From Telmatactis stephensoni (Eukaryota > Cnidaria > Anthozoa > Actiniaria > Isophelliidae), in the NCBI GenBank assembly GCA_029948255.1, contig JALIZF010001873.1:903001-967000 (forward strand): DNA of 64,000 bases, read 5' to 3'. Both the position numbers and the translations under genes were made by a program. Below the pieces are notes generated by a model. It ran no database searches, was not told the origin of the DNA, and worked only from the letters and a program-made list of their open reading frames with translations. Positions 45,237-57,759 of this stretch are shown in pieces; the first letter of the stretch is position 1, and each line of letters starts with the position of its first letter.

Positions 45237-45559
45237 TACCAATTACCTTTTGGTATAACCAGATTTTCTCGCTTATCATATAAACAATGCCCTTGATTTT
45301 TGTATATCTACTCAGCGTCAAAATTATTGGATCTAATCAGCTATACCTTGTAAATCAGTCCGCAGCAATTTTGCCAATATTCCAATCACACGAACAGTGG
45401 TCTACATGCAAAGACGGACATACCAAATGGAACACTATATCAAAGTAAAAATTGGGCGTCAAAAAGCCTTGTTAGGAGTGCTTTTTTCCGGAGGATGGAT
45501 TGGTAATACTCAATACTCTTGTCGTTCAATTGCGCTTCCACTTGCACTTCACGGAAAAG

Positions 45560-46650
45560 CGTCCTAATGTCTAGTAGTAAATATGTTTCTTCAAAACATC
45601 ACTTTCTTTCAATTTAGAAGTCAAATTACACAATAAATAAACTAGTTTGGAACATCAGGCCGTGTCGCGTCTGCCGTCTACCGCAAGGGTTTTAATTTAG
45701 CTTATCCATCAAGCTAGAATAATTGTCGCGCACGAAAACTGACTAACGAATTGCAAGAAGGTTAGGACGTCCGTAGGCGGTTTTACTGCGCATGCACGTT
45801 CGCGCGCGCTACTCGGTGGTCGGTGCATGATAAACATTTTTCATGACGTTTTGTTTTCCTTTAAGTTGCAAAAGATAAATATGAGTTGTGAAAACAGTAT
45901 AAAGGTGGAACTTTAGAATAAAAAAACTTTCAGTTCAAAACATGCAGCTAGTGCATGTAGAATAAAACGATATCCTCGCCGGAAAAAGCTAGCAGGGATA
46001 TTATTCTGTCGCTCGTTATTCACCTCCAGAATGAATACCCCTGGGAACATTGGCTGTTAGAACTTGTTTCGGAAGTAAAGTTTTTCGCATTTTTCTTCCA
46101 CTTTAGAAGTGATTTAGACAACAAAATAGTTTTGACGCCGCAGACCTCGTCGCATCTGCCGCTTAGGGTTTTCTGCTCATCCATCAAACTATAGTAGATC
46201 GTCGAGCGCACGCACGCACGCGCACACTCTCTCGATGGTCGCTATATTGATAAATTTCTCATGAAATTTTCCCTTTCTTTTTAGTTATAAATGATAAATG
46301 TTGCAGTGATATGATCGTAAAAAGGTGGAACTGAAAACTCCTTTACAGTACAAAACAGCGTAAAATAAACAATATTTCTTTGTTTACTTGTTATTTATAT
46401 TTTTTTCAGTTGCTACTTTGTACTTTATAAACTGACAATGGTAGTTGCAACTGCTGAAACATGTCTTACAAAACTTCAAAAGTATCGTGTTGTCTTTTTA
46501 AGTAATTGCACATTTATTACTCCTCAGACCCCTTGGCAATAAACGTTGTCCTCGGGACCTCATTTGTCAACCGTTTATCGCTGAAATATCAATGGGAATA
46601 TTGTTAGAAGTTGTTTTAGAAGTAAAGTTTTCTCTCATTTCTGATTTGTC
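45560..46650. repeat. diverged segmental tandem repeat
   Basis: The block at about 45560-45950 (CGTCTGCCG, CATCAAGCTAGAATAATTGT, CGCGCGC, GGTGGTCG, AAAGGTGGAACTTT) recurs at about 46050-46365 (CATCTGCCG, CATCAAACTATAGTAGATCG, GCACGCGCAC, GATGGTCG, AAAGGTGGAACTGA). A shorter third copy of its start (TTGTTAGAAGTTGTTTTAGA) lies at about 46600-46650. No gene is apparent in any copy. Confidence 0.7.
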
Positions 46651-46659
46651 GACAAATCA

Positions 46660-47338
46660 ACATCCAGTATATGTAGAAAACATTGACCATTGAAATTCCC
46701 GCCACAATGAGCTTTGTCTTCCGAAACAAGTTCAAGTTCAAGTTTTCTTGAAGAAACCTGCGACAGAATGATATTCCTTGGTTACCAAGGATGCTTTAAT
46801 TCAGGAACAATAAATCCCCAAATTTCAGGCCGTTTACCGATCATCAGGGGAAAGAGGAAAGAAATTTCACGGGACACTTTCATTTTAATAGAAAGCACAG
46901 ACCACACACACAATCTGGGATCTCCTTACTTTTCTTAAACAGTGCTGTAAATTCTTTTACATCCATGGGAAACACTGTTATTGAAGTGTGCCTACGGTTT
47001 GCCGTACTTATTTGCAGATGTAATTGTAGCAAGGAGCTATGAAGAAGCCCGAGTAACAAAGCTTGCTAGCAATTGACGACCACAACACAGATCAAGACTT
47101 GATCTGTCACAGGTAGCCCGAGTAAAAAGCAGCACCTCTACATTCGCCTCTTTGAATCGAATGGGAACCTGAGCTCGAGTTGCATTTGCAAAGCATCTAT
47201 GAATCGATTGAAGGGCCAGGTACGTTACTTTTCTATTGTTCTCTCCCTCCAAATGCAACTGCAATTGTAATTGCAATAATTGCAATTGCATTTGCAATTG
47301 CAACTCAAACCCAGTTTCACATTAATTTCGAGCATCGC
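46660..47338. other. gene-free stretch with TTGCAA-rich segment
   Basis: No supported gene. Around 47258-47305 there is a run of ATTGCAATTGCAATTGCATT-like palindromic hexamers, probably the 3' part of SINE 3. Confidence 0.5.
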
Positions 47339-47440
47339 ACATCATTTAAAGATCCTGAGTATTGGTCTATCTGGGGGATCGAACACTGACATCCCGAACG
47401 AAAGACCAACACTCAAACAACTGAGCAAGCCGGCCGCGGG
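47339..47440 (-). mobile_element. tRNA-derived SINE 3 (head and start of body)
   Basis: Minus strand from about 47440: box A GCTTGCTCAGTTGTTTGAGT, box B TGTTCGATCCCCC. The body probably runs on to about 47170, through AATTGCAAT-rich sequence. It is distinct from SINEs 1 and 2. Confidence 0.7.
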
Positions 47441-49150
47441 ATGGTCAATGAATCTCTGAGGAGGATGGCTGGGGTATCTAGGAATAGGTCGATCATGATC
47501 ACCCATTACTGACAATCGTCAAAACCCGAGAACATCTCTAACATACTTTAGGTACAATATACCGGCATTTTAGCGGGAGAGAATCATTTCTTTCCTCTAT
47601 TATCTGGGCGGTCAATAACAAACAAACACAAAGAAACAGAAACAAACAAACGAATATATAAACAAACAAACAAAAGACAATGATAGCAACAATCCAAAAG
47701 AATTCAAGTTAGATCAGCTAGTTCCCCAAAGATTTTCTCTCTTTTATGTTTATGCATTTGAGCTTTTTCAAGGCTAGTTTTATTCATTTGATATCTCCTT
47801 TTAAGGGTTATTACAGATATCTAACAACCATTATTCCTCAGAGGAGGTTGGACACTTCCCACGTGATACGCTAGACCAATCAAACTTGCTCCTCTAAGGT
47901 CGCTTCTGGCGTGACAGATTATTTACTCGAAAATACATACAAAGGCGATAAATACGGAATTTTTCTTTAGAATTTAGTTAAAACCTTGCAATTTAAGTCT
48001 TCAGAATCAATATTGAATTATCAAGGAATTGAACTGACATTAAATATCGGAAAGGCAAGTAATATTTTCAGTTAAACTTTGTCATCATTTTCGGTTACGC
48101 ACGATACTTCTTGTCGAGATAAACTCTGAAAAGTAGGTATTTACAAACCATTTGAAATCTCATATTTGTTAGCAAATAAACCGACAAAATTTATATATCT
48201 GGAAAGTTCAAGAACTAAACTTTGATTTTAAGTGAGCCCTCAGCGGTTTCAGACATAGAGCGGTTTGAAAACTAAGAAAATTTGCCTTCTTGTTTCAGAA
48301 GATGACAAAAATGCCGCGCCATACTCAGGTTTCCCAATAGGAAATTTGGAAAATCCAAGGAAACCTTAAAGTACTAGAAGGAATGTTATTATTATAGAGC
48401 TTGCTTCACCCTAAAAAGCCTTCATTTTATGTTTTTTATTACTATGAACGCTTCCAATTCAAAGCAGAAGCAATCCAAGTCTTGTTCGTCGATCGGAGAG
48501 AAAACATGTTCCTCATGGCGACATTCCAGGCAAGAAGACTACAAAAAGCAAACGTAATAATATAATTAAACCTACGTCAAGAGAATCCCTGATTCATTCA
48601 GCATCATTTTCACAAATAAGCTTTGCTAAATTTGACAAACATTATATTTCCGCTGTAGTGATATCGGTATCTCGACTTTCATAACGAATCACAAAGCTAT
48701 GAACTAACTGATAAAACTTACAAAAAAGCTTATCTGGAAAATAATGCTTCTGTGTACTCTAACAAGACATATAGAGTTATGGTTTGCAAACTTTTGGATC
48801 GATGTATCGCTCGATGGAACGACCAGAAGGCGCCTTTGTGGGGGCGAATATTTACAAAGCCGAAATGGCAGTAGATAACTTTCCGGCATCGCCAGGGAAG
48901 GTAAACTTGGTGCTGTCAATTCGAATGGATATGATGGATCTACACAGTGTATTATTACTAAGTCGTTATTCTCGAAAATACATATTCTTGATCGATAGTG
49001 TTGCTGTTTGAGAACCTCTATTGATGTTATCACCTTGGTGGTTGGAGTCAACTGAGTTAGAATTTCATTTTGAACCATGATCCTTTGCGCACTGCTGTCC
49101 AACCTCCTCTGCCACTATTCCTATAGTCAAAGTTAGCAATTCTCCTAACG
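47441..49150. other. gene-free stretch, 3' flank of GPCR 4
   Basis: No convincing gene. Overlapping frames on both strands at 48704-49102 have no recognisable features. At 47840-47905 GAGGAGGTTGG...CCTCTAAGG marks a small imperfect inverted pair. Confidence 0.45.
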
Positions 49151-50221
49151 CTATGTTTTACGCTGTGCAAATCTAAGCATGTGTAACCATGACATCAATG
49201 TTTTCCGTAGACATTTTCTAAATTCCACAATGCTTAAAGTATAAATCAGTGGGTTTAAGAAAGAGTTAGAATACTGTAAAAGTTTAATAAGATTGATTAA
49301 CGAGTGAGAGATATGAGGAGTGCAGCCATTTACATAACATACATAAAATACGATATTAATTATCTGAATAGGAAGCCACGTGATCGCAAATGTAACTGTT
49401 ACTATGACAACGAGGTACGTCAATTTTCTCTCCTTCCTGACTTGAAACTTGGATTTTTCGTTTCTCGATCCAGTTCGACGGATTTGTTTTTCGTTTTTTA
49501 TTGAGATCCAAATAGCCACGTAAGAGACTAAGATCACTAAAAATGATACAACCATGGCCAATACAATGAATTGAAAAACGATGCCAAATGGAATGATTTC
49601 TTTGTACGACAACGCATAAACGAGGCTAAGTATAGCCGATGATCCCCACGGTACCCGTACTAAGTACCAATATGTTGTTTTGGAAATTTTACGGTGAATA
49701 TGGGGCTTAATGACAGCAAAGAGTCTCTCCAGAGCGATTGCTGTGAGGGAAAACACTGATGCAAATCCCGAGAAGACATCGACAACTAAAAATATGCAAG
49801 TCAAGACATTATACTGTGCTGTAAAGTTCTTTCCAGACCAAAACATGGTCAGAAGGATGACTTCAAGAGGAACTCCACCGACACCAACAATACTATCAGC
49901 TATTGCCAAACTTAGCAAAAAGGCGTTTTCTTTCTTTTTTCTCAGGTTCCAATTGGTTCGAAAGATTTTAATGGCCAAGGCATTGGTGATAACTATCATC
50001 AAAGAAGTGGTACAAAATGCTAGACACCAACCTACAAGCTCAGCTCTTCCTTGTCTTGTTATCCCGCTCATGGCTTGAAAAGCAACCGAACCATTCTCCA
50101 AACAGGACTCATTGAAACTCGCGTATGACAGGTGGTCTTTGTCTTCTACTGCTACCTTTAAACAATTTCTTTTGCTGCCCCCATGTTGAACGAGATAAAT
50201 CGATGAGTTTTTTGCTTTCAT
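49151..50221 (-). CDS. rhodopsin-like GPCR 4 (class A, single exon)
   Basis: An intact receptor of 356 residues with a 60-residue N-terminus carrying sequons (NSS, NES, NGS). TN (N80) in TM1, LSLAIAD (D109) in TM2, IALERL (E165-R166) at the end of TM3, TWLPI (W282-P284) in TM6, NSFLNPLIY (N319, N323-P324, Y327) in TM7. The usual Cys at the top of TM3 is absent (a Cys sits one position later, C142) and the second extracellular loop is very short with none. The third extracellular loop has a C-x4-C pair (CYVNGC). The third intracellular loop is long and basic (about residues 242-266), typical of G-protein coupling. It shares the SGFASVFSLTAIALERL stretch almost exactly with GPCR 3, marking them as close paralogs. 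ATG start at 50221; ligand unknown. Confidence 0.94.
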   Translation of the reverse strand: MKAKNSSIYLVQHGGSKRNCLKVAVEDKDHLSYASFNESCLENGSVAFQAMSGITRQGRAELVGWCLAFCTTSLMIVITNALAIKIFRTNWNLRKKKENAFLLSLAIADSIVGVGGVPLEVILLTMFWSGKNFTAQYNVLTCIFLVVDVFSGFASVFSLTAIALERLFAVIKPHIHRKISKTTYWYLVRVPWGSSAILSLVYALSYKEIIPFGIVFQFIVLAMVVSFLVILVSYVAIWISIKNEKQIRRTGSRNEKSKFQVRKERKLTYLVVIVTVTFAITWLPIQIINIVFYVCYVNGCTPHISHSLINLIKLLQYSNSFLNPLIYTLSIVEFRKCLRKTLMSWLHMLRFAQRKT

Positions 50222-51920
50222 GTTTGTCGCGTTTCTATCAAAATGTTAGAGCTAAAACGAAGCTAGAACGAGACTTTTGTACGTTCGTATAGAGATGATT
50301 ATATCATTTACAGTTACTTCGCCTATAAGATTAAGATCTCTGACTAATGTTTCTCTGACCAAAAGCTGGTTGAAATTACACACCTAGAAAAAAAACCCAA
50401 TAATAATAATAATAATGATTACAAATAAAAAGAAACAGGCTTGGACTGATGATAAAAAAGATCATCCTTTTTCGGTTTGTTAAGCGGGCATGAAAATACA
50501 TTTTTTTTGTCTGAAAACCCCTTTAACCATGCGTTCAAGAGGCTACAGTGACTAATCAAAATTTGAAATTGGTTTTCCTTTAGGTGTTTCCTTTACGTGA
50601 CAGAAGCCAAGTGCTTTTTGAAATAAGCTCCTAACACATTCTCTTGATTGCACACTTGATTGCTATTAAGTTATGAGCAAATGTTCCAGACCGGTTCTCA
50701 AAGATACTAAAATAGAACACTAAAGGAACGGAAACACGTAAAATTGATCAATAAGATAAGCACTTTGAATATAATCATTTACAGTACGTATTTGCCGGCT
50801 GAAACAAACGAGCAAAACTGAGAATTCTTTTCTGTGTTTCATCAGTCATGTCTGGTAATGACGGCAAACCTTTATTTCCAGATCAAGATCAATTTATCTT
50901 CGGCCCGTTTTGAAGACTATTTTAAACTAGAATCGTAAGTAGTTAAACTATAACATTATCCTGCTTACATCTCCCTGTGAGGAAGAAATAGTTTTGTTTC
51001 CCGATAAAGTGGGCGTAAAAGACTTAAATATGATTTAATCACGTCGTTCAACAATACTTTGGTAAGTCTCAACACGAATTGAGTGTTTCAGTCAACTAGT
51101 TTAAAACTTGGAACATTTTAAAATGTTTTAACCCTTTCGTACGCGACTTGCTGGGGTGCTTTTGGCTGTTTTTCAAAGGAAAGTGATTTAAAAAATTATT
51201 CTAACTCCAAATAAGGCGTTGTCAAGGAAACTATTGTTGTGTGAAACACCGAAAACTCGTTCTTTCCAGAGACGCCTGATGAATTCCTGGCCGTTCGATA
51301 GACGAGCGAACAGCGTGACCTGAAATTAGTTTATAAGTGTTTTTTTCGGAACCATTTACTAAAACAGCAGCCCCCAGGCATGCATCATTAAGCTCGACTA
51401 GGTGCTCTTTTGGAAGCCAATTCAAAGGTGCGAAGCGATTTTACGGCGCCAAAGCCGTTTGTGTTTAAAACATGACGTGGTGGATTCCAAAAGGCAATTT
51501 CAGCGCATCTAAAAACATATTTAAACCAGGAAATCTAGAGGAAACGCTATCGAAAATTTGCATAATTACCCACAATGCTGTTTGGTCGAACAGAAGGAAA
51601 AAAGCCTGTATCCGTTAGTAGACAAACAAAAAACGTACCGGCTGTTGCTCGGCACGTTGAAGAAGTGGGAAGGAAAAACGATGAAAATAGAACTGAAGCG
51701 CTAGGGTTAAAAAAAAAAAAAGCCCCGACCGAAACGGCTATAGTCTACAGAAATCAAATCCTGAAGCGCTTTCTTTTGGTGTCAAAGTTTGAAGAACTTT
51801 ATACTAGGCGGTACGATCAAACCGCTTACCAAGAACCTGTCTCCATGCAGGCGACAAATTATCCTTATGCACACGAAAGGGATAAAAAATGAATAAATGC
51901 TTTGCTATAGAGCTACAGTT
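50222..51920. other. gene-free stretch
   Basis: Upstream flank of GPCR 4. A 105-residue plus-strand frame at 51575-51892 (basic, low complexity in the middle from a poly-A run) is unassigned. I see no other supported gene. Confidence 0.4.
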
Positions 51921-51927
51921 TACGTAG

Positions 51928-52125
51928 ATGGCCGCGCGGAGATATGGAATTTATCTTCGAGAGTTGATCATGAGAAATATATCGCACAAGTTAAGTAAGC
52001 GCAGCGAACGATTGGTCGAAAAATGATATCTTCACATGATATCATCACTGGCCACTGGAAGCGGTGTTGATATGGATTTTACGATGTTGCTATCCGCCAG
52101 TATACCACTGATTGTCATATGACAA
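51928..52125. mobile_element. MITE, copy 3 of the 'ATGGCCGCGCGGAG' family
   Basis: It joins the head seen at 26868 (ATGGCCGCGCGGAG, ATATGGAATTTATCTTCGA) to the tail seen at 28128-28260 (GATTGGTCGAAAAATGATAT ... CCGCCAGTATACCACTG). It therefore shows that those two separate fragments are the two parts of one repeat family. Confidence 0.8.
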
Positions 52126-52739
52126 AGTGTACTCTCACACACACTACCAATATATTCTATGCATACATTTCAGCAGTCACAATGCAAAATAAGGGGATGG
52201 AGCTGATTAATTTAAATAATTGATAATATATATCAAATAATTTCTAGGTCTCCTCAGTCTTTCCGTTTACAAACAAAAGATAAAGCGGCAACCAGAACGA
52301 ACTACATAAACTAATGAGAAATCTTTCGTTGAAGTCATGCAAAATCACTGGCTACTGTTACGTGACACCCAGCAATAACAATTTGAATCCCTTTCTCGAT
52401 TTAGCATTGTCACTTTTTTCAATTACGTGCATTAGCTGAATGAAACTACATTAGTGTTTCCTGTTATAGACCTGTCGTGTCGTTTCCCTTGCATTAATTC
52501 AGTATCGCATCAGGAGCACTTAAACTAAAGTTCTACAAATGAGCTCTCCACCAGAAAATAACACAACATTAAAAAAGCCGATCTCACGTTTGGTCCAAGA
52601 CAAAGTACTGGCTTTGAAGGATCGGCGGCGGCAAGCGTGTCTGCTGTCGGTTCAGAATTATTCTGTTTCTTCTTTTTCAATGTCATCAAATAAACGACGT
52701 CCCACAAGCGTTAACTCGGGCCACTTGTAGCCTACAGCT
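52126..52739. other. gene-free spacer
   Basis: No supported gene; frames at 52525-52707 (-) and 52539-52730 (+) shadow each other and lack features. Confidence 0.4.
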
Positions 52740-52933
52740 TATAATAACCTCTTTCGCTTTTGTGGTTGAGTGATCATTCTAGCTATTTTCATATGCATGA
52801 CGATTTTTATATATATAGATATAGATTTTATAGAGTTTTTATTGTATATTGCTGCACATGAATTTATACCAGCTATCATTTTTTAATGTTAGCTGACTCA
52901 TTTTTGCAGGATAAATAAAGTATTATTATTATA

Positions 52934-52991
<58 letters not shown>
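52740..52991 (+). mobile_element. possible LINE 3' end with (TAT)n tail
   Basis: An AT-rich stretch ends GATAAATAAAG, directly followed by a (TAT)n/(TTA)n tract (52921-52991). An AATAAA-type signal running straight into a microsatellite is the usual 3' end of CR1/L2-like LINEs. There is no coding part to confirm it. Confidence 0.35.
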
Positions 52992-52992
<1 letters not shown>

Positions 52993-53890
52993 TCACGAAA
53001 ATCAAAACGAGGCAATTTTTAAACCATGGAGAAATTGATCAGCGTAATTACTGGGCTACCTGTGGTAAGCCCAGTCTTAAAATCGGGTTTTTTTTTTCTG
53101 ATTCCGTCTCGAGAAAAGGCCAATATTGCGCAATCGGTCACGTGTTACACATCGACCAATCAAATATAAGTATCATCTCAGTTACACAATATAGCTCCCA
53201 GTAATGCTTTGCGCGTGCGTGGTTCAAGAAGTGACCAGATAGAATGTTCGACTGGAGATGACATTTCGAAGTAAGTTTCTAGCCTTTTGTCTTAATTTGG
53301 TATCATTGTTGTTATTTCCATATGTTAGATAGAATTACCGTTTACAAATCTAGAGGAGATTTCTTGTTGAATATTTTGCTGATTCATAGAAGATTTTAAA
53401 GCTTCATCGATCGTACTTGAAATAAGACCCGGGGCAGACGGAAATCAAACTTCAAATCCGGATCTTCTCAAAACCTAACCAAAGCATCCTAGAATCTACC
53501 GGGAACCACACACAGTTCCATTACATGTAGTACTTTTATTGTCAATAATAAATATACATGGAAATAAAGCTTTTTTTCAAAGTCTTGTTTTGAACAGTGC
53601 ATGATCGAGAACCCAGCGGCCATACCAGTCGAGAGAACTACACGCATCATAAATAAATCCAGGAAAATAAGGTGTTTATTGGGATCTTATATAAGCACAC
53701 AAGTCCCACAGTCCTCATGGATGCACAGTTATATCAGTAATAATAATATAATGAACATTCCAGGATTATGACTAAACATCATAAAAGCAAACTCAAGAAA
53801 AATTACATGAAAAGGATATCCGTGGAAATAGGAGGTACGAAGTCAACCAATTCAATGTAAAGTGAAATTAGCAAAGGAATAATCTCAATC
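52992..53890. other. gene-free spacer
   Basis: A small hairpin (CTGGGCTACCTGTGGTAAGCCCAG) lies at 53049-53072. Otherwise I see nothing. Confidence 0.5.
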
Positions 53891-53899
53891 CAGTATGCT

Positions 53900-54340
53900 A
53901 GCGCTTAATACAGGGTATAGTACACGATTTCCATACATATAAGGAAAACTACAAGTCATCTTTTTATAAAAATTTGAATCACAGAGTGAATCATTCCAAT
54001 TTTATTCTGTCAAGTGATATAGAAACAAATCCTGGTCCTATTGATCCCTTTAAGACTATCCAAGCACCTTATAGTCAAGATAATATGGTATTATTTGGGT
54101 AGAATGGTGATCTGTTTTAAATTATATCTGGTGATCTGTTTTATATGGGGTCCTGGTCCTTGTTTTTCTCTAATAAAATCTACCTGGTCTTGGAATTCAG
54201 AAACTCGATCTAAGCTCAATTGTTGAACATGGAACAAAATTCTACAGTTCACTTAATACCTCTGCTGAACAGCCTACAATTAATGAATATCCTAATACCG
54301 TTCAAATATATGATGCACATATTACCAAGTTGTACATCCT
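53900..54340 (+). pseudogene. LINE N-terminal remnant with 2A-like motif
   Basis: The plus strand encodes FILSSDIETNPGPIDPF at 54001-54051. DIETNPGP (54016-54039) fits the D-(V/I)-E-x-N-P-G-P consensus of 2A ribosome-skipping peptides, which are known at the N-terminus of some non-LTR retrotransposons (trypanosome L1Tc, sea-urchin and other invertebrate CR1-like elements). The frame stops 15 codons after the motif, and the downstream sequence is degraded. No endonuclease or RT part is recognisable. Confidence 0.6.
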
Positions 54341-54667
54341 TGGGTAGCAAGATAATGCTTAAAAAATTAATCACATAATTCAAACGATAATACTGGATTC
54401 TTGATGTGTATCTCAAGTTGTTGTACAAAGTTGTTGTACAAAAGCAAAGAACTTTAATTTTTAGCAGAACTCAGTTCTGATGGCAATAAAGTAAATGCAT
54501 TTCAAAATATTACAAACATTGATTCTTTGTCTCACTGATGCTTTTAGAGATTGCTGAAAGACAAGCTAAAGATGATGTAAAATATTGTATGAAGTTTTTA
54601 TGTTGCTCAACTAATTTGTCAAATGAGGTCAGACAAAGAATATTTACCTTCCAAATGGAATTACCAC

Positions 54668-54886
54668 AATAGACCATTTCACGGTTGTCGTGGCTCAACC
54701 TCAGCCTCGACAGCGTGTAATATATTCTTTAGAAATCGACTGTAGCCCATGGTAAGGTAAGGAATGCACACATCAACAAACAATCGAAACACTATAAAAT
54801 TCCACGGGCTGTAGTCAAATTCTAAAGAATATACTACATGGTATCGAGGCTGAGGCTGAGCCACGACAACCGTGAAATGGTCTATT
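54668..54886. mobile_element. 219-bp foldback MITE
   Basis: Arms of about 85 bp begin AATAGACCATTTCACGGTTG, continue TCGTGGCTCARCCTCAGCCT, and end near TAGCCCATGG/CCACGGGCTG. The loop is about 45 bp. No coding capacity. Confidence 0.85.
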
Positions 54887-54929
54887 TTCATTTCAATGGA
54901 AAGCACCCAAAAACCTGGTATAGTAAACT

Positions 54930-54990
54930 CCTCCCCTTTCCCTCCTTTCCCCTCCCCTCCCCTCCCCCTCCCTTCCCCTCCCCTTCCCTC
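54930..54990. repeat. C/T-rich low-complexity tract
   Basis: Runs of CCCTCCCCT on the plus strand; glycine-rich minus-strand frames come from it. Confidence 0.85.
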
Positions 54991-54999
54991 GAGAGCCGT

Positions 55000-55429
55000 C
55001 AAGGCAGGTCAGTAACTAATATATCAATGGGAGTGCCAATAACCACAGGTAGCCCAGTAACGCTGGCGAACAGCCTCTAGTTCTCAAATGTAGGATCGGA
55101 ATGATGGCATGCTTTAACTTGATAGCTAATGGCCGACAATGCGTGGATAAACAACCCATCCAACCAAAGGTCACCTGGGTAATTACAGGGGCGTAAAACG
55201 ATATGTAGTCAGCAGAGAAGCTATAATGCTATCACGCTAACTTTGAAGAAAAAAGTAAATAAACAAGTAATGATAAAATTATAATTGAAAATAAATAAAA
55301 AAGTAGAACATTTGGCACTGATTACTTTTCCTTTTTTTGGAGGGGGGAGGGCAAAGCATTCTGGCAGTTGTCAAATTTTATTAGACAGACTAAGCTGGTA
55401 CATTTTAAGGGTGTTTTTCAGTAAACTAG
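55000..55429. other. gene-free spacer
   Basis: No supported gene. Confidence 0.5.
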
Positions 55430-56095
55430 ACACACCCGTGCGTTCACTCGTGCCCAGGTGAAAGCGAACCCAATATCGGCTTAAAAAAAGACATTTAGAT
55501 AAGCTGCCGCTAGGGTAAGAGCGATTGACATGTTGTCGTTAATAAACGTTTTAACATTTCTTGAATGCTTGAATGAGAAATATAATAGACTTGCCTCTAT
55601 ATGTGTTCGTTTAGCAACATATAGGGTGAGAAATTCATAGATTTTCAGCTCAATGGAAACACTCTGAATCGCGGGAGCTTCATTTCAAGTACTCCATTTC
55701 GAGTTTGATATTTGGTCAAAGTATTGGAGATCAAGCTCAAAATAACAGCCCATTCTGAAGCTCTTATAAGTGTATAGGTATATCTCGAGTTAAAAGCTCC
55801 ACTTTACATTGTTTTACTGCTGGAAGAGCCTGTATCTGAAAACTATTTTCTTTGTTGTCGGCCATCTTGCATTCCTAAAGTTCCTGGCTTGCATTCACTA
55901 CGAAGAGTTCGCACTCGCTCAGAGGTGATGAATGAAGGGCATTGTTTCTTACGCTCTTAACCAAACAGGAGTGCATCATGTGACCGATTGCGCAAGAATG
56001 TTTTTTTTTTCGAGACGAAATCAGGGGAAAAAACATTTGCAGTTTATAACTCGTTCCCGGCCTACGGCCTGGGCACAAGTAAGATGCCCTCATAA
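55430..56095 (-). mobile_element. second, inverted copy of the 9462-10222 repeat
   Basis: Read on the minus strand it follows the 9.5-kb copy throughout: CCGGGAACGAG/CCGGGTACGAG head, AGGAATGCAAGATGGCCGAC, CTTATAAGAGCTTCARAATG, ACTTTGACCAAATATC, TGCTAAACGAACACATATAG, then CGCACGRGTGYGTCTAGTTT at the end. Indels are small. No ORF is conserved between the two copies. Confidence 0.75.
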
Positions 56096-56099
56096 ACTT

Positions 56100-56104
56100 A
56101 GGGG

Positions 56105-56135
<31 letters not shown>

Positions 56136-57755
56136 TCGGGCTGACGTCTTTTGTATATAAGGGCACCATAGGTTTTTTAAGCTCAACATTTTGCATACAA
56201 GCCGTTTTAGACACAAAGAACAATGCAAATTGTCAAATAATGTCAAAATTTGGTGCATGCGTCTCTGAGATATAATGCCATGTACTTTGGGAGAGGTTAC
56301 ATTTTTTGATCAGCAAAAAATCAATTTTTTAATACATATCCCCGCAAAGCTTTAGCAAATGTTTTCATCAATTTTATTTCAAAATTCCCGCAAAGAAAAC
56401 TCTAGTGATGTTTAATTGGCTGAACAATAACATGGAAGGAATTTGTTCTAAAAATCGTTTTTGCATCGCCTCTTAATTATTTTCTTTGTAATTTGCAAAC
56501 TTTATGCATGATACGTAGATTAGGCTTACAGGCCGAACGTTCCGGATGAATGTCGCTCAATATATTCTGCGCCATGATAAAGTTATTATTACATGGTGGG
56601 CACAAAAGGGGTCGATTACTGTCCCTTAGTGATTAAACTTCCAGAGTTTTAATCGAATAAAAATGAAACTTAGCAATAAGACAATATATTAAATAATTCA
56701 AATAATGTACTTTTAAAACTTTAAAAATCCATAATTTTATGCTATCTTAATTTAGTAAGAAAACGTAGGATTTTTCAAATTTTAAAAATTCGTATCTTTG
56801 GATTGAGGACCGATATCTGAGATATTGTTACAGCTATAACTCTTTCAAATGCAATAATGATCAAATTTGTATATTTCTGAATTTCAAATAAAGTTGGCAC
56901 ATTCAATACCGTCACTTTCTCGCCAAAAACCGTAAGAATAAAAAAAGCAAAGAATATGCGTTTCATTGCCTTGACAAATTCTGTCTTATTGCCAAGTTTC
57001 ATATTTATTGTATTTTATTGGATTAAAACTCTCGGCTCTCAACAACTAACAACGACTGCCAACAATTCAAGGATGTCTCAAGAACAGTCAACAACTCTCA
57101 ACAACTACGTACTGACACAACTTTACGAATCCTCTATTTATGGCTAATACCCTGAGAAGCAGCTGTTGACACCTATGCGAGCTACATCTGAATATGCTAA
57201 TGATTCAGGAATGATGATTCAAAGACGTTAACTAAGATTATTATATTCTCGACTGAGTCAATTAGACTCGTATACTGCCGCGCAAAACGGACTGACTGGT
57301 TTGGTCAGCAGCTGAGACGCAACGGCAGATCTTTCTGACCAGGGCAATTAGTCCGTGTTGACACAAGACTATAACCATTAACCAGTTTTTTCACCACAGG
57401 TAGACCTGTCGCTAGGTAAATGAGAGTCCATATCTACATCACGACAAGTGATAACGTCATTCGAGATGAATCACTTTTCTACAAATTTCTTTACCCTTTT
57501 GAGCTCATTAGTTTTGTTTATTGAGCTGTACACTTTGTTGTCCACAGTTTTTGCAATCTCGTCATTAAAATTGTTAAGTGCTACGCTTCAGCTGATTACG
57601 CTACGTGAGTCCACAGCAAGTTTAATCGAGGAAAATAACCGTGTTTAATTATGAGATAACACTCTACGCATAAATTGCTAATTGCAAGTTGTGAATTTGG
57701 TTGCCATGTCGATAATTAATAAGCAGCCTGGCATGAATACACTCAAACATGTCAA
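56100..57755. other. gene-free stretch
   Basis: No supported gene. Near 57030-57110, AACAACT is repeated several times (CTCAACAACTAAC, CAACAACTCTCAACAACTAC). Confidence 0.45.
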
Positions 57756-57759
57756 AATG

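Noticed and set aside
51270..51330. CTGATGA ... GAAA spacing resembling a hammerhead
   Set aside because: The sequence between cannot form the required stem II next to both core motifs.
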